64,000 bases of DNA from Alcanivorax nanhaiticus (GCF_000756665.1 NZ_ARXV01000004.1:62001-126000); one strand, 5' to 3'. Shown: positions 19,056 through 29,113, counted from the first letter of the stretch. Notes: generated from the sequence alone by a model not told the origin. Numbers and translations are program-made.

Positions 19056-20486
19056 ATGCTAAAAGAAGCCTACCCCTACTACTTGGCCAACGAAGCCGTG
19101 TTCGCCAATCAAGATCTGGATGTTACCGACAAGTACAGCGGCGAAGTGGCTACCCGTGTGGCCATGGCCGATGCAGCTACCATTGATAAAGCCATTGATG
19201 CCGCCGACAAGGCCAGCGCAGCCATGGCCGCACTGGCCCCCTACGAGCGCCAGGAAATTCTCTACCACTGCGTTAAGCGCTTTCAGGAGCGGTTCGATGA
19301 GCTGGCCGAGGCCTTGTGCATCGAAGCTGGCAAACCTATCAAGGATGCCCGCGGTGAAGTCACGCGCTTGATCGACACCTTCCGTGTGGCGGCCGAAGAA
19401 GCAGTACGTATTGAAGGCGAAGTACTGAACCTGGAAATCTCAGCCCGCGCCAAAGGCTACCGGGGCATGGTCAAGCGTGTACCGATTGGTCCCTGCTCCT
19501 TCATTTCGCCGTTTAATTTCCCGTTGAATCTGGCAGCCCATAAAGTGGCACCGGCCATTGCGGCGGGTTGCCCCTTTGTATTGAAACCCGCCAGCCGTAC
19601 TCCTATCGGTGCCATCATCATTGGGGAAGTCCTGGCCGAAACCAACCTGCCCAAGGGCGCATTTTCCGTACTGCCCTGCCACCGGGACGGTGCCGACCTG
19701 TTCACCACAGACGAACGCTTCAAGCTGCTCAGCTTCACCGGCAGCCCGGACGTGGGCTGGGATCTGAAAGCCCGCGCCGGCAAGAAGCCAGTGATTCTGG
19801 AACTGGGCGGCAACGCGGCAGTAGTGGTAGATGAAGATGCCGATTTGAACGACGCCGTGGAACGGATCGTGTTTGGTGCGTTTTACCAATCCGGGCAAAG
19901 CTGCATCGGTGTTCAACGCATCATGATCCACGACGCCATTTACGATGAACTGAAAGCAAAGCTGGTAGAAAAAACCGCCTCGCTGAAAATGGGCGACCCG
20001 AAAGACGAAGATACGTTCATCGGCCCGGTGATTTCTGAAGGCGAAGCCACCCGACTGGAAAACTGGATCAACGAGGCGGTAGAAGCCGGCGCCAATCTGC
20101 TGGTGGGCGGAAAGCGCGACGGGGCCATGCTGCAAGCCACCCTGCTCGAAGATGCCCCGGCAGGCACCAACATTGTGGAAGAAGAAGCCTTCGGCCCGGT
20201 GGCGGTGATCAGTCGCTTCAGCGATTTCGATGCTGCCCTGCAATCCATCAACGATTCCAAGTTTGGTTTGCAGGCGGGTATTTTCACTCGTGACCTCTAC
20301 AAGGCCCAAAAAGCCTGGGATGTGCTGGAAGTTGGCGGCGTCGTCATCGGCGATGTGCCAAGCTGGCGGGTGGACAACATGCCCTACGGCGGCGTGAAAG
20401 ATTCCGGCCTCGGCCGTGAAGGCATCCGCTGGGCCATTAACGACATGACCGAAGAGCGCCTGCTGGTGATCCGCACGCCGCAGTAA
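19056..20486 (+). CDS. NAD(P)-dependent aldehyde dehydrogenase
   Basis: 476 residues. Catalytic Cys283 lies in QSGQSCIG, general base Glu249 in ILELGG, and the oxyanion Asn in SPFNFPLN; the cofactor loop is SFTGSPDVGW. It oxidises an aldehyde to an acid in the cytosol. Overall style is close to lactaldehyde and non-phosphorylating glyceraldehyde-3-phosphate dehydrogenases, but substrate cannot be fixed. The start at 19056 (MLKEAYPYY) has AAGGA in front and lies after a strong terminator. Confidence 0.93.
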   Translation: MLKEAYPYYLANEAVFANQDLDVTDKYSGEVATRVAMADAATIDKAIDAADKASAAMAALAPYERQEILYHCVKRFQERFDELAEALCIEAGKPIKDARGEVTRLIDTFRVAAEEAVRIEGEVLNLEISARAKGYRGMVKRVPIGPCSFISPFNFPLNLAAHKVAPAIAAGCPFVLKPASRTPIGAIIIGEVLAETNLPKGAFSVLPCHRDGADLFTTDERFKLLSFTGSPDVGWDLKARAGKKPVILELGGNAAVVVDEDADLNDAVERIVFGAFYQSGQSCIGVQRIMIHDAIYDELKAKLVEKTASLKMGDPKDEDTFIGPVISEGEATRLENWINEAVEAGANLLVGGKRDGAMLQATLLEDAPAGTNIVEEEAFGPVAVISRFSDFDAALQSINDSKFGLQAGIFTRDLYKAQKAWDVLEVGGVVIGDVPSWRVDNMPYGGVKDSGLGREGIRWAINDMTEERLLVIRTPQ

Positions 20487-20530
20487 CGCCTTACCAGATC
20501 GACCAGTTCCTCCCTCTGGACCAGGGAGTG

Positions 20531-20566
20531 CCGGGCTCGCTTTCGCAAGGAAGCGGGCCCGATTTT
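20531..20566 (+). terminator. Rho-independent terminator after the aldehyde dehydrogenase
   Basis: GGGCTCGCTTTC pairs with GGAAGCGGGCCC across a short loop (one G-T pair), followed by ATTTTA. Confidence 0.8.
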
Positions 20567-20701
20567 ATTCAGGGCCTCAGCACCGGCGTAACGCCAGCTT
20601 GGCCGGTTGTCCCTCCCTTAACTGCGCCCGTCCCAAAGCCATGGGAACCGGAATTCCCGAGGTTTAGTGTCAAAAGGGATAGACACGCTGGAGGGCAAGG
20701 A

Positions 20702-20860
20702 ATGACCACCACAAAGAGAGATCTGCTGAACGCACTGGCAACCTTGCTGGGAGCAACAACCTACAATGACTGTCTGGATGCCCGAATGCCCATTTTCCCC
20801 ACAGAAACCGGCTTGATAACACCCCCTAACTACCAGGCGCGGAAAAACCGTTTAACCTGA
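20702..20860 (+). CDS. Possible small protein (52 residues)
   Basis: An ATG preceded by GGAGGGCAAGGA opens a 52-codon frame beginning MTTTKRDLLNALATLLG. It has no recognisable domain or signal peptide. It is the only candidate gene in the 540 bases between the aldehyde dehydrogenase and the pilus operon. The good ribosome-binding site is the main support; it could be a chance frame. Confidence 0.35.
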   Translation: MTTTKRDLLNALATLLGATTYNDCLDARMPIFPTETGLITPPNYQARKNRLT

Positions 20861-21025
20861 AAAACGACCGCTCACACCGATATGAGCACCGTTCATCTCG
20901 GTTTTACACAAGATTAACAGACAGCCGTTTACCTGATGGGCATCTAACCCTATCTTCCGATTCCAATAAGAATACGTGACACAAGTCATAACTCTTAAAC
21001 AACTGTATCGGATCGGAGATATTTC

Positions 21026-21529
21026 ATGAAAAAGACGCTTTCGCTTGCCGCCCTGTCCGCCGCCATGATGAGCGCTCCCCTCGCCAGCCAGGCCGCGACT
21101 GACACAACCACTTTTGATGTACTGCTGACCCTGATCGGCTCCTGTACCGTCAGCCAGGCTGACAATCTGGATTTCGGTACTCGCACTGAAGCCGAAGTGA
21201 ACACTGGCGGCATCACTGCCACCTCTACCGTGGGCATCACCTGCTCTAACAATACGGCTTACACTGTTGGCCTGTCTGGCACCATTGGCGCTCGCAACAT
21301 GACCTCCACCAACGGTTCGTCTGTTGCCTATCAGCTGTTCCAGCCCGATGGTTCCACCGCCTGGGATAACGCCAGCACCGTGGCAGGCACCGGTAACAGC
21401 GCCCAGCAGGATTACACTGTGAACGGCACCATCCCGGCCCAGACCATGACCCTCAACGCAGGCGATGCTCCCGACGGGGATACCGGTATCTCCCTGAGCG
21501 ATACCGTCACCGTTACCGTTACGTTCTAA
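21026..21529 (+). CDS. Csu-type major pilin (spore coat U domain)
   Basis: 167 residues with a clear signal peptide (cut after ASQAA, about residue 23). The mature chain starts TTTFDVLLTLIGSCTV, has LDFGTRTE and a second Cys in VGITCSNN, and ends TVTVTVTF, the alternating strand typical of CsuA/B-type pilins. It is the first gene of a four-gene chaperone-usher pilus operon. GGAGATATTTC precedes the ATG. The gene order here is pilin, usher, chaperone, tip; in Acinetobacter csu the chaperone gene precedes the usher. Confidence 0.88.
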   Translation: MKKTLSLAALSAAMMSAPLASQAATDTTTFDVLLTLIGSCTVSQADNLDFGTRTEAEVNTGGITATSTVGITCSNNTAYTVGLSGTIGARNMTSTNGSSVAYQLFQPDGSTAWDNASTVAGTGNSAQQDYTVNGTIPAQTMTLNAGDAPDGDTGISLSDTVTVTVTF

Positions 21530-21554
21530 GCGGCTAAACCGCTATCATTGCCTC

Positions 21555-21578
21555 CCCGGATTGAATCCCCAGTCCGGG
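21555..21578 (+). terminator. Hairpin between pilin and usher genes
   Basis: CCCGGA and TCCGGG with a 12-base loop and no U tract. It may act as a leaky stop or processing site that keeps pilin more abundant than usher. Confidence 0.4.
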
Positions 21579-22405
21579 AAGAGGACACAAGGATGTCGGT
21601 AAGTGAAGGCAAAGCCGTTTCAGAATGGGTGGGGCACTGGCCAACATGCAGGCACAGTGATTCCCACCTCATTCGTATTTGCATCACTGATTTTTCTCAC
21701 GCCCGTCAGCTGGGCAGGTGAGAAGGACGCCCCGCGTCTTGCTGCCGCCGACACCCCTCCCAGCAGAATTGTTTCTCTGGATAATCAGTTTTCCCAATCC
21801 GATATCGAACAACTGCGAGCCCAGGCACGAGGCCAGGCCCATGCCGCCTTTATCGCCTACCCGCAACTGATTCTCAATGGACAGCCAACCCCCCGGATGC
21901 TGCCGATCCAGGTCTACGGCGGCGATATTGCCGTGGATACCAGAGCCCTGGCGGAACAGGGCATCAATCTCCCAACGGACAATGATTCGCAATGGCAGAC
22001 ACTATCCGAGTTGGGCATCGCCGGCCGTTACGACAACAATGCCCAGCAGATCAACCTGTTGGTGCCTGCCGAGTGGCTACCCCACCAGAGCCTTAGCGCC
22101 GGTCTTACCCCCAGCACCACTCCCGTGCAGCGCGGCCAGGGAGCCTTGCTTAACTACGATGCCTACAGCACCTGGCTGGATGATGGCGGGGAAAGCACCG
22201 CGGCCAGCCATGAGCTGCGCCTGTTTGATGAATGGGGCATTGCCAGCACCAGTGGTTTGGTGCGCTGGAACAATGAGCTGGAAGACAGCGGTGATTACGT
22301 CCGTTTGGATAGCTACTGGCGCTTTACCAATCCAGACAGCATGCAGACATGGATGGTCGGAGACACTATCAGTGGTGCGCTGACCTGGACACCATCGATC
22401 CGCAT

Positions 22406-22412
22406 GGGGGGG
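22406..22412 (+). other. Homopolymeric G7 tract, possible slippage site
   Basis: Seven G after CGCAT mark the exact frame change in the usher gene. Gain of one G or loss of two would fuse the two open parts. No stop or drift is seen outside this point. Confidence 0.75.
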
Positions 22413-23833
22413 TGCAACTGTCACGCAACTTTGCTTCACGCCCCGATCTGATTACCTTTCCGCTTCCCCAGATCAGTGGTTCGGCGACCCTGCCCTCAGC
22501 GCTGCAGGTTTTTGTCAACGACCTGCGCTTGACCGATCAACCGGTGCAGCCAGGCCCCTTTGTGCTGGAGACCTCTCCGCGAGTGACAGGACTGGGTGAG
22601 GTACAGGTAGTCACCACAGACACTCTTGGCCGCCAGGTTACCCAGACCGTTCCCTTTTATGTCAGTCCCAAACTGCTTCGCGAAGGGTTTTGGGATTACT
22701 CCGCCACCCTGGGTTCTGCCCGCCGCTATTACGGACAGCGCTCCAATGATTACGATGGCCAGCCAGTGGGCACCGGGGTGGCGCGCTATGGTTTCAATGA
22801 ACGCCTGACCTTCGAAGGCACCAGCAGCCTGAGTAGTGAACTGATCAACACCGGCGTCGGCGTGGTCGTGCGACCCGGCATGCTGGGGGTGTCCAACCTG
22901 GCTCTGGCCCACGGCCAGGATGATGACGAAAGTGGCACTCAATGGGTGGTCGGCCATGAGTTCCGCACCCGCCGCTATGGTGTCAGCGGTCAGTACACCC
23001 AGCGCACCGAGGGCTACCGGGATCTCAGCAACAGCCTTGATGTATTACCCAGCATCAAAAGCAGCCTGCAACTTAACGGCAATCTGAACCTGGGCGAACA
23101 GGGCGATATCAGCGCCAGCTATTTGGAAACACGTCTGTTTGATGGCGATGACAGTCGCTTCTTTGTGCTGGGGCACAGCCGCACCCTCTGGCACCAGCTT
23201 TCCATCACCCTCAGCGTGAACCAGAATCTGGATGACAGCGACGACCGCACCTGGCTGGCTGGCTTCCTCTATCGCATCCGCCCTGCCGACAAACGTCCGA
23301 TTCAGGCTGGAGCCCGCTTTGATCATGACGAGAAAAACAGCGACACCAGCACCGTGCTGACCCTGCGCCAGCAGGTAGAAGAGTTCTGGGATCTCGGATG
23401 GGATCTTGCCTATAGCCCGAACAGCGATGGCACCCGCCAGGCGCGTGGTCGCTGGTGGACACCCTATGCGGATCTGCAGGCGGGCGTGTATGGTCAGGGC
23501 AACGAGCTGAACAGCTTCGCCAACCTCAGCGGTTCCGTGGTCACCAATTATGACGATGTATTCGCCGCCAACAGCATGAACAACAGTTTTGCCATCGTGG
23601 ATACCGGAGGCTTTGCGGACATGCCGGTTCGACGCGCCAACCGGGTGATCGGCTACACCAACCACAAGGGCCGATTGCTGATGCCGGATCTGGTCGCCTG
23701 GCAGGAAAACACCCTCGCCATCGATGTAGATGACCTGCCCATGGATGCCCAGCTTGAGAGTGCGACGCTGACGCTCAAGCCCGCCGAGCTGACCGGCGTC
23801 ACGGCTCACTTTGATGTCCAGCAGACCCACAGC

Positions 23834-24466
23834 GCGGTGCTGGTAGTCGAGGATTCCAGTGGACAGAGCATCCCCGCCGGGGGGCGTGTTCTGCTGCCGG
23901 GGGCAGACGCCACCGTGGTTGGATTTGATGGCGAAATTTTCCTGCAAGGGCTTTCCGCTGGCAGCAACGAAATCGGCATCATCAGTAACGGTGCGCTTTG
24001 CACCGTGACCTTCGATTTCAAACCCGAGCCAGGCACCCTCCAGCGCCTGGGGCCGCTGCCCTGCCTGGCCCCTTCGGAACGCAACGACAGCTCGGCCAAC
24101 CTGAGTCCCTCCCTCCCCCCGGAGGAGCCCGATGCGGAGACCGTGGCCGATCCGGTTGAGCCCGTGCAGCAAACCGCCATTCCCGCTCCAACCGGGAATG
24201 CGGAAATGCTCAGTGCCTCACTGATTATTCAGGACAAACGCGGCGTCCCTCTCCCGGCGGGAGCCAGGGTGTTAATCCCCAACGCAAAACCCTCCGCTGT
24301 CGGAGACAACGGCAAAACCCTGTTGCAGGGTATCGTGGAGGGGGAAAACGAAATTGGTATTATCAGTGGTGCAGGCCTGTGTACAGTGAAGTTCACCTTC
24401 AGTGCTGAGACTGGTGACAAGCAGCAGCTTGGCCCCCACACCTGCCTGTCACCATCGGAACAAGAG
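23834..24466 (+). other. Duplicated usher C-terminal domain
   Basis: Copy 1 spans about 23834-24066 and copy 2 about 24211-24454. Both follow the same pattern: LVVEDSSGQSIPAGGRVLLP against LIIQDKRGVPLPAGARVLIP; NEIGIISNGALCTVTF against NEIGIISGAGLCTVKF; and LGPLPC against LGPHTC. A Pro/Glu-rich linker of about 45 residues (LPPEEPDAET within it) joins them. Ushers of this family normally end after one copy. Confidence 0.85.
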
Positions 24467-24482
24467 TAACGGAGCGCAAACC

Positions 24483-25187
24483 ATGCTGAATCGTCTGAAA
24501 AACATTGTCTTCTGCGCCCTGTTAGCGGGTCCAGGCTCAATGCTTTATGCGGGCCAACTGACGGTTGCCCCATTAACGCTGACCATGGCACCCACCCAGC
24601 CCAATGCCACCTACAAGCTGACCAACGGATCGGACAAGGAAAGCTTCTATCAGCTGCAGTTATTCGCCTGGGAACAAATCGACGGAAAGACGCAACTGCT
24701 AAAACAGGATGATCTGATTGTCACACCACCAGTGACACTGATCCCCGGTAACGGCGAACAACTGGTGCGAATCATTCGCCAACGCCCTACTCAATCTGAC
24801 AATGAAAAAAGCTACCGCCTGATCATCAGCGAAGTGCCCGATACGGAAAGCCCCCAGGGCGCCAACCTCAGGGTATTGCTGAGAATGTCCTTGCCCGTTT
24901 TTGTCGGTGGCGAAGGCAAGGAATATGCGCTGAAAGCCTATTACAAGGACGGTACTCTTCGCGTAAAAAATACCGGCACCAAGCATGCACGATTTAGCGA
25001 TGTATTCTGGACGAATCAGGATTCCAACCAACAATACGATATTCAGAAAGGCCTGCTTGGCTATGCCCTGCCTGGTGCAGAACTGCATCTTCCAGCCGAT
25101 AAAACACCGCCAAAGGGGGCAATCCGTTTCTTCTCCGCTACAATCAACGGCGAAAGCCAGACCATAATGGTTGAGGACTTGCCATGA
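24483..25187 (+). CDS. Periplasmic pilus chaperone (CsuC-like)
   Basis: 234 residues with a signal peptide (about 1-23, cut near LYA). The first Ig-like domain starts LTVAPLTLTMAPTQ and includes LIPGNGEQLVRIIRQ, the conserved strand with the anchoring Arg; a second domain follows. It would fold pilin subunits by donor-strand complementation and pass them to the usher. GGAG stands before the ATG. The stop overlaps the tip adhesin start (ATGA). The usual first-domain Lys/Arg pair was not checked against a structure. Confidence 0.87.
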   Translation: MLNRLKNIVFCALLAGPGSMLYAGQLTVAPLTLTMAPTQPNATYKLTNGSDKESFYQLQLFAWEQIDGKTQLLKQDDLIVTPPVTLIPGNGEQLVRIIRQRPTQSDNEKSYRLIISEVPDTESPQGANLRVLLRMSLPVFVGGEGKEYALKAYYKDGTLRVKNTGTKHARFSDVFWTNQDSNQQYDIQKGLLGYALPGAELHLPADKTPPKGAIRFFSATINGESQTIMVEDLP

Positions 25188-26110
25188 GGATCCTACTTTT
25201 CCTGAGCGCGCTGTTACTCCTGCCTCTGACGGGAAACACCGCTGTTACATGTGGTCTCAGCAACAACCCGGTGCTGGATTTTGGCACCCCGGACCCCTTT
25301 GTCGGCGGCAACATCACCACTACCGCCACGCTGAACTGGTCATGCACCAAAGACAGCCCAGGCCAACCGTCGTTTCAGCTGTGTTTCTTCGTTTCGCCCG
25401 ACAGCAATGGCAACATTGATCCCCGCCTTCTGGAAAGCAGTGGCGGAGCAACGCTCCCCTTCAATGTGTACAGTGATGCTACCCATACCACCGTCATGCA
25501 GCCCACCGTAGATGGCTTCTCTGTCCCGGTCAGCATCCCGAACAGTGGCCCGGATACCGTCAGCGGTACCATCAACCTCTATGGCATGCTGCAGCCGCTT
25601 CTCACCGATGTACAAACCGGGCTGTATCAAACCGTCATGGCAAACTCTCAGGTCCATATCGTATCGGGCGGCTCAGGGGCGGCCTGCTCCAGCACCAAGG
25701 GCGCCGCTGACAACCTCTACACCCTCACCGCACAGGTCAATATCCCCAACCAATGCCAAGTAACAGCCACCGATCTCGACTTCGGCACCCAGGCCACACC
25801 ACTGCTGCAGACCGACAGTCAATCCAGCATTACCGTTCGCTGTACCAACACCACCCTGTTCAGCGTCGGACTCAACGGCGGCCTGAGCGGCAACCGGGAA
25901 TTAACCAGTGGCACCAATAGCGTTGGCTACGAGCTGTATCAGGATACCGGGCGTACCACCGTCTGGAATAACACTACAGGCCGACAGTCCGGCACCGGCA
26001 TGGGGACTACGGCAGCAATCCAGTTGATGGTATTTGGCAGAATCTTTGCCGATCCCACCGCAGCAGAAGGGGTCTATACGGATACCGTCACGGTGGACGT
26101 TACCTTCTAA
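25184..26110 (+). CDS. Tip adhesin with two spore coat U domains (CsuE-like)
   Basis: 308 residues. A signal peptide (about 1-19) is followed by two spore-coat-U domains: about 20-155 (VTCGLSNNPVLDFG and a Cys pair), and about 168-308 (IPNQCQVTATDLDFG, VRCTNTTLF, ending TVTVDVTF). The two-domain form is that of CsuE, which caps the pilus and binds hydrophobic surfaces. The N-terminal domain lacks a donor-strand ending, as expected for a tip subunit. It is last in the pilus operon, overlapping the chaperone gene by four bases. Confidence 0.87.
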   Translation: MRILLFLSALLLLPLTGNTAVTCGLSNNPVLDFGTPDPFVGGNITTTATLNWSCTKDSPGQPSFQLCFFVSPDSNGNIDPRLLESSGGATLPFNVYSDATHTTVMQPTVDGFSVPVSIPNSGPDTVSGTINLYGMLQPLLTDVQTGLYQTVMANSQVHIVSGGSGAACSSTKGAADNLYTLTAQVNIPNQCQVTATDLDFGTQATPLLQTDSQSSITVRCTNTTLFSVGLNGGLSGNRELTSGTNSVGYELYQDTGRTTVWNNTTGRQSGTGMGTTAAIQLMVFGRIFADPTAAEGVYTDTVTVDVTF

Positions 26111-26283
26111 CGCCCAGCCATGCTAACGCCCAACCTTGGCCAAGAAAGAATAAACGGCAAAATTATTATTCTTTTTTCGTAAATGCGCTTTACAAAAATA
26201 ACGCGATTCCTCCACATTTTTCGGCCGGTTCCCACCCTAGTATCAGCAGTGTTCCTTTTTTTTGGCTCACTGAAGACAGGTTT

Positions 26284-27087
26284 ATGGAATCCCTCGGACT
26301 GATTGGCTCACTGCTCTCCTCTTTACTGAACCCGACTCCTGTCGAAACCGGCCCAGCCGACCCACACTGGTATCAACCCGTTGTTGATACCCACTGGCAA
26401 ATACAGCTGCAGGGTACCGTTAACACCGGCTACGATGTGGATCTGTATGTGCTGGATCTTTTCGACACCCCTGGCAATGTCATTCGGGATCTGCAGGCCA
26501 GTAACCGCCGTGTCATCTGCTACTTTTCCGCAGGAAGCTACGAAGAGTGGCGCGAAGATGAGGGGCGCTTTCTCCCATCAGACAAAGGCCGAAACCTGGA
26601 TGGCTGGCCCGGCGAACGCTGGCTGGATATCCGCTCGCAAAACGTACGCAACATCATGCGTGATCGCATCGCTTTGGCTGCAGAGAAAGGCTGCGACGGC
26701 GTAGACCCGGATAACGTGGACGGCTACAGCAACCGCACTGGCTTTGCTCTGACCGGCAAGGATCAGCTGGAGTACAACCGCTTTCTTGCCAGCCAGGCCC
26801 ATAGCAACGGACTGGCCATTTCACTGAAGAATGATCTGGAACAAGTGTCAGAGCTCGTCGATGAATTTGATTTCGCGATCAATGAATCCTGTCATCAATG
26901 GAATGAATGTGACTTGCTGCAGCCTTTCATTGATGCAGGCAAACCCGTTTTCCATATCGATTACCTCTATGCCAATGACCCTCAGGCCCGCGCCGCGTTC
27001 TGTGCAACCATGAATCAGAAGCGTTTCCGCTCCCTGACCCTGCCGCTTGAACTCGACGACAGCTATCGCTTCAGCTGCACGCCCTAG
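26284..27087 (+). CDS. GH114-like endo-alpha-1,4-polygalactosaminidase
   Basis: 267 residues forming a single TIM-barrel domain. Recognisable motifs are WQIQLQG, YVLDLFDTP, CYFSAGSYEEWRED, WLDIRSQ, and the acidic GVDPDNVDGY, where family members have their catalytic Asp; NESCHQWNEC follows. Such enzymes cut galactosamine polymers like Pel. The N-terminus has a short hydrophobic stretch (GLIGSLLSSLL) but no clear signal peptide. The gene lies 170 bases after the pilus operon; a role in biofilm matrix turnover with the pilus is inference. Confidence 0.82.
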   Translation: MESLGLIGSLLSSLLNPTPVETGPADPHWYQPVVDTHWQIQLQGTVNTGYDVDLYVLDLFDTPGNVIRDLQASNRRVICYFSAGSYEEWREDEGRFLPSDKGRNLDGWPGERWLDIRSQNVRNIMRDRIALAAEKGCDGVDPDNVDGYSNRTGFALTGKDQLEYNRFLASQAHSNGLAISLKNDLEQVSELVDEFDFAINESCHQWNECDLLQPFIDAGKPVFHIDYLYANDPQARAAFCATMNQKRFRSLTLPLELDDSYRFSCTP

Positions 27088-27160
27088 ACATTCCTGTCAG
27101 CAGGCTTCTCGAAACACTTGCTGATACACTGGGAGTTCACGATAAGGGACTCCCGGCACC

Positions 27161-29113
27161 ATGCATGAAGCATTGACTCTCATTGTTGTTTTACTCGGCT
27201 CGGCCGTAGCCGCCGTTGTGCTTTTCCGTCGCCTTGGCATGCCCCCCATTCTCGCCTATCTACTATGCGGCCTGGCTGCAGGTCCCTTTGGTTTCGGCTG
27301 GATCACCAATCTGGAAGGCATTCAGCATCTGGCGGAATTCGGCATCGTATTTCTGCTGTTTACCCTGGGGCTGGAATTTTCCATTCCTCGCCTGCTGACA
27401 CTGCGGCGCGTGGTGTTCGGCGCCGGCCCGCTACAGGTTGTGCTTACCGGGCTTGCCGTATTCGCCGTCATGCGGTTGCTCGGCTTCTCGACATTGACCT
27501 CCGGCATTACTGGCTGTGCCCTGTCGCTGTCTTCCACTGCCATCGTGATACGGGAACTGATCGGCCGGGGTGCAGTGAACACCGGCTATGGTCGTTCATC
27601 CACAGGCATCCTGCTGTTTCAGGATCTGGCCGCGGTACTCATGCTGGTGCTGCTCCCGCTATTCAGTCAGGAAGGCAATGACCACCTGCTGAGCATGACC
27701 GCGTTAACGCTGGGCAAATCCCTGCTGCTGTTTGTGGGCATCTTTGTGGTGGGCAAATGGATTCTGCCTCGCCTTCTGGAAGAGACCGGTCGCACCCGTT
27801 CCGACGAAGTGTTCGTGATGACTGCTCTGCTGCTGGCTCTGGTCGCCGCCTGGGTAACCCACTGGCTTGGTCTCTCCATGGCATTGGGCGCATTCCTGGC
27901 CGGCATGATGCTGGGAGAAAGCCACTTCCGGCATCAGATCGAGGCCGACCTGCGCCCTTTTCGTGACCTGCTGTTGGGGCTGTTCTTTATCAGTGTAGGC
28001 ATGCTGGTTGACCCGGATCTTTTTGCCGCCAAATGGCACTGGATTATCCTCGCTGCACTCTCAATCATGCTGTTCAAGGGGCTGCTGATCATGGTGTTGC
28101 TGAAGCTGCTTGGTGAGCGTACCGAGGTCAGCCTGCGCAGCGGGATCGTGCTTTCCCAGTGTGGGGAATTTGGGTTTGTTCTGGTTGCACTGGCCGTCTC
28201 CCATGAGGTCATGACTCCCGGCAAAGCCGGTCTGCTGGTCTCCATCACCGTGCTGACCATGTCTGTCACTCCTGCCCTGATTCAGAATAGTGGGCGGTTA
28301 ACCCGTGCCCTGCTGCGTCCCTGGTTATCGATTCCGGAAGACTCGCCGGTTTCAAAAGATATCCAGGGACATGTCATCCTCTGTGGCTACGGGCGCGTAG
28401 GTCAGAACCTGATGCGCTACCTGGGGAGCTTCCATCATCAGGCCATCGCTATTGATCTGGATCTCGTTCGGCTGCAGGAAGCCAGTGCCGCCGGGGAAAA
28501 AATTCTCTACGGCGACGCCAGCCGCAAGGACATCCTGGAACGAGCCGGTATTGAACGCGCCCGCCTGCTGGTGGTGACATTCGATAACGCTCGTTTGGCA
28601 GAACGCATTCTTCATACCGTTCGCGATATCAACCCTGCGATCCGCGTGCTGGTGCGCACTCGGGATGAGACACATCTGGAAAGCCTCACTGAAGCCGGGG
28701 CGGCCGAAGTCGTGCCTGAGGTACTGGAAGCCTCCCTGATGCTGGTAGCACATGCGCTGATGATGCTGGACGTGCCCTTTGAGCGCGTGCTCGCCACGCT
28801 GAGAAAAACCCGCCGGGAACGCTACCGGATGCTTCAGGGTTACTATCACGGCGACAGCTTCCCCAGCACCGACAGCGCCGGTAACCCATACCGTCTCCTC
28901 CATGCAGTCACCCTTACCGGAAAGGCCAGAGCCATTGGTCAGAGCATCGCGCAGTGCAGCCTCAAGGATGTTGAAATCCGCGAGATAAAACGCGACGGGC
29001 AAGGCTCAGACAATCCCGACCCGGAAACCCGATTGCAACAAGATGACACCCTGATTCTCTACGGCCCACTGGAAGCAGTAGAGGCCGCAGAAATCAAACT
29101 ACTGGGCGGATAA
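27161..29113 (+). CDS. CPA2-family monovalent cation:proton antiporter (KefB-type)
   Basis: 650 residues. About 12 membrane segments occupy residues 5-385. A TrkA-N nucleotide-binding domain starts at VILCGYGRVGQN (about 404), and a TrkA-C-like domain covers the last 100 residues. The membrane part has GMPPILAYLLCG, LLFTLGLEFS and LSSTAIVIREL, normal for Kef/Ybal proteins. It should exchange K+ or Na+ for H+ across the inner membrane under nucleotide control. No glutathione-linked ancillary gene (kefF/kefG) is adjacent. Confidence 0.9.
   Translation: MHEALTLIVVLLGSAVAAVVLFRRLGMPPILAYLLCGLAAGPFGFGWITNLEGIQHLAEFGIVFLLFTLGLEFSIPRLLTLRRVVFGAGPLQVVLTGLAVFAVMRLLGFSTLTSGITGCALSLSSTAIVIRELIGRGAVNTGYGRSSTGILLFQDLAAVLMLVLLPLFSQEGNDHLLSMTALTLGKSLLLFVGIFVVGKWILPRLLEETGRTRSDEVFVMTALLLALVAAWVTHWLGLSMALGAFLAGMMLGESHFRHQIEADLRPFRDLLLGLFFISVGMLVDPDLFAAKWHWIILAALSIMLFKGLLIMVLLKLLGERTEVSLRSGIVLSQCGEFGFVLVALAVSHEVMTPGKAGLLVSITVLTMSVTPALIQNSGRLTRALLRPWLSIPEDSPVSKDIQGHVILCGYGRVGQNLMRYLGSFHHQAIAIDLDLVRLQEASAAGEKILYGDASRKDILERAGIERARLLVVTFDNARLAERILHTVRDINPAIRVLVRTRDETHLESLTEAGAAEVVPEVLEASLMLVAHALMMLDVPFERVLATLRKTRRERYRMLQGYYHGDSFPSTDSAGNPYRLLHAVTLTGKARAIGQSIAQCSLKDVEIREIKRDGQGSDNPDPETRLQQDDTLILYGPLEAVEAAEIKLLGG

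Larger units (their letters stand above)
21603..24469 (+). pseudogene. Csu-type outer-membrane usher, split by a one-base shift at a G7 run
   Basis: The first frame (21603-22451, GTG start) gives a signal peptide, the N-terminal periplasmic domain and the start of the barrel up to GDTISGALTWTPSIRMGG. The homologous continuation VQLSRNFASRPDLITFPLP is in the next frame and runs to 24469. The change falls at seven G (22406-22412). Eight G would give one chain of about 955 residues with IRMGGVQLSRN; five would also restore the frame. The rest is intact, with no other stop. A second oddity is two tandem copies of the C-terminal domain. It may be phase variable, a recent mutation, or a sequencing error. 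Confidence 0.85.

Noticed and set aside
20528..20701. Upstream extension of the small frame at 20702
   Set aside because: It begins within the terminator of the aldehyde dehydrogenase and is Pro-rich without similarity to anything known.
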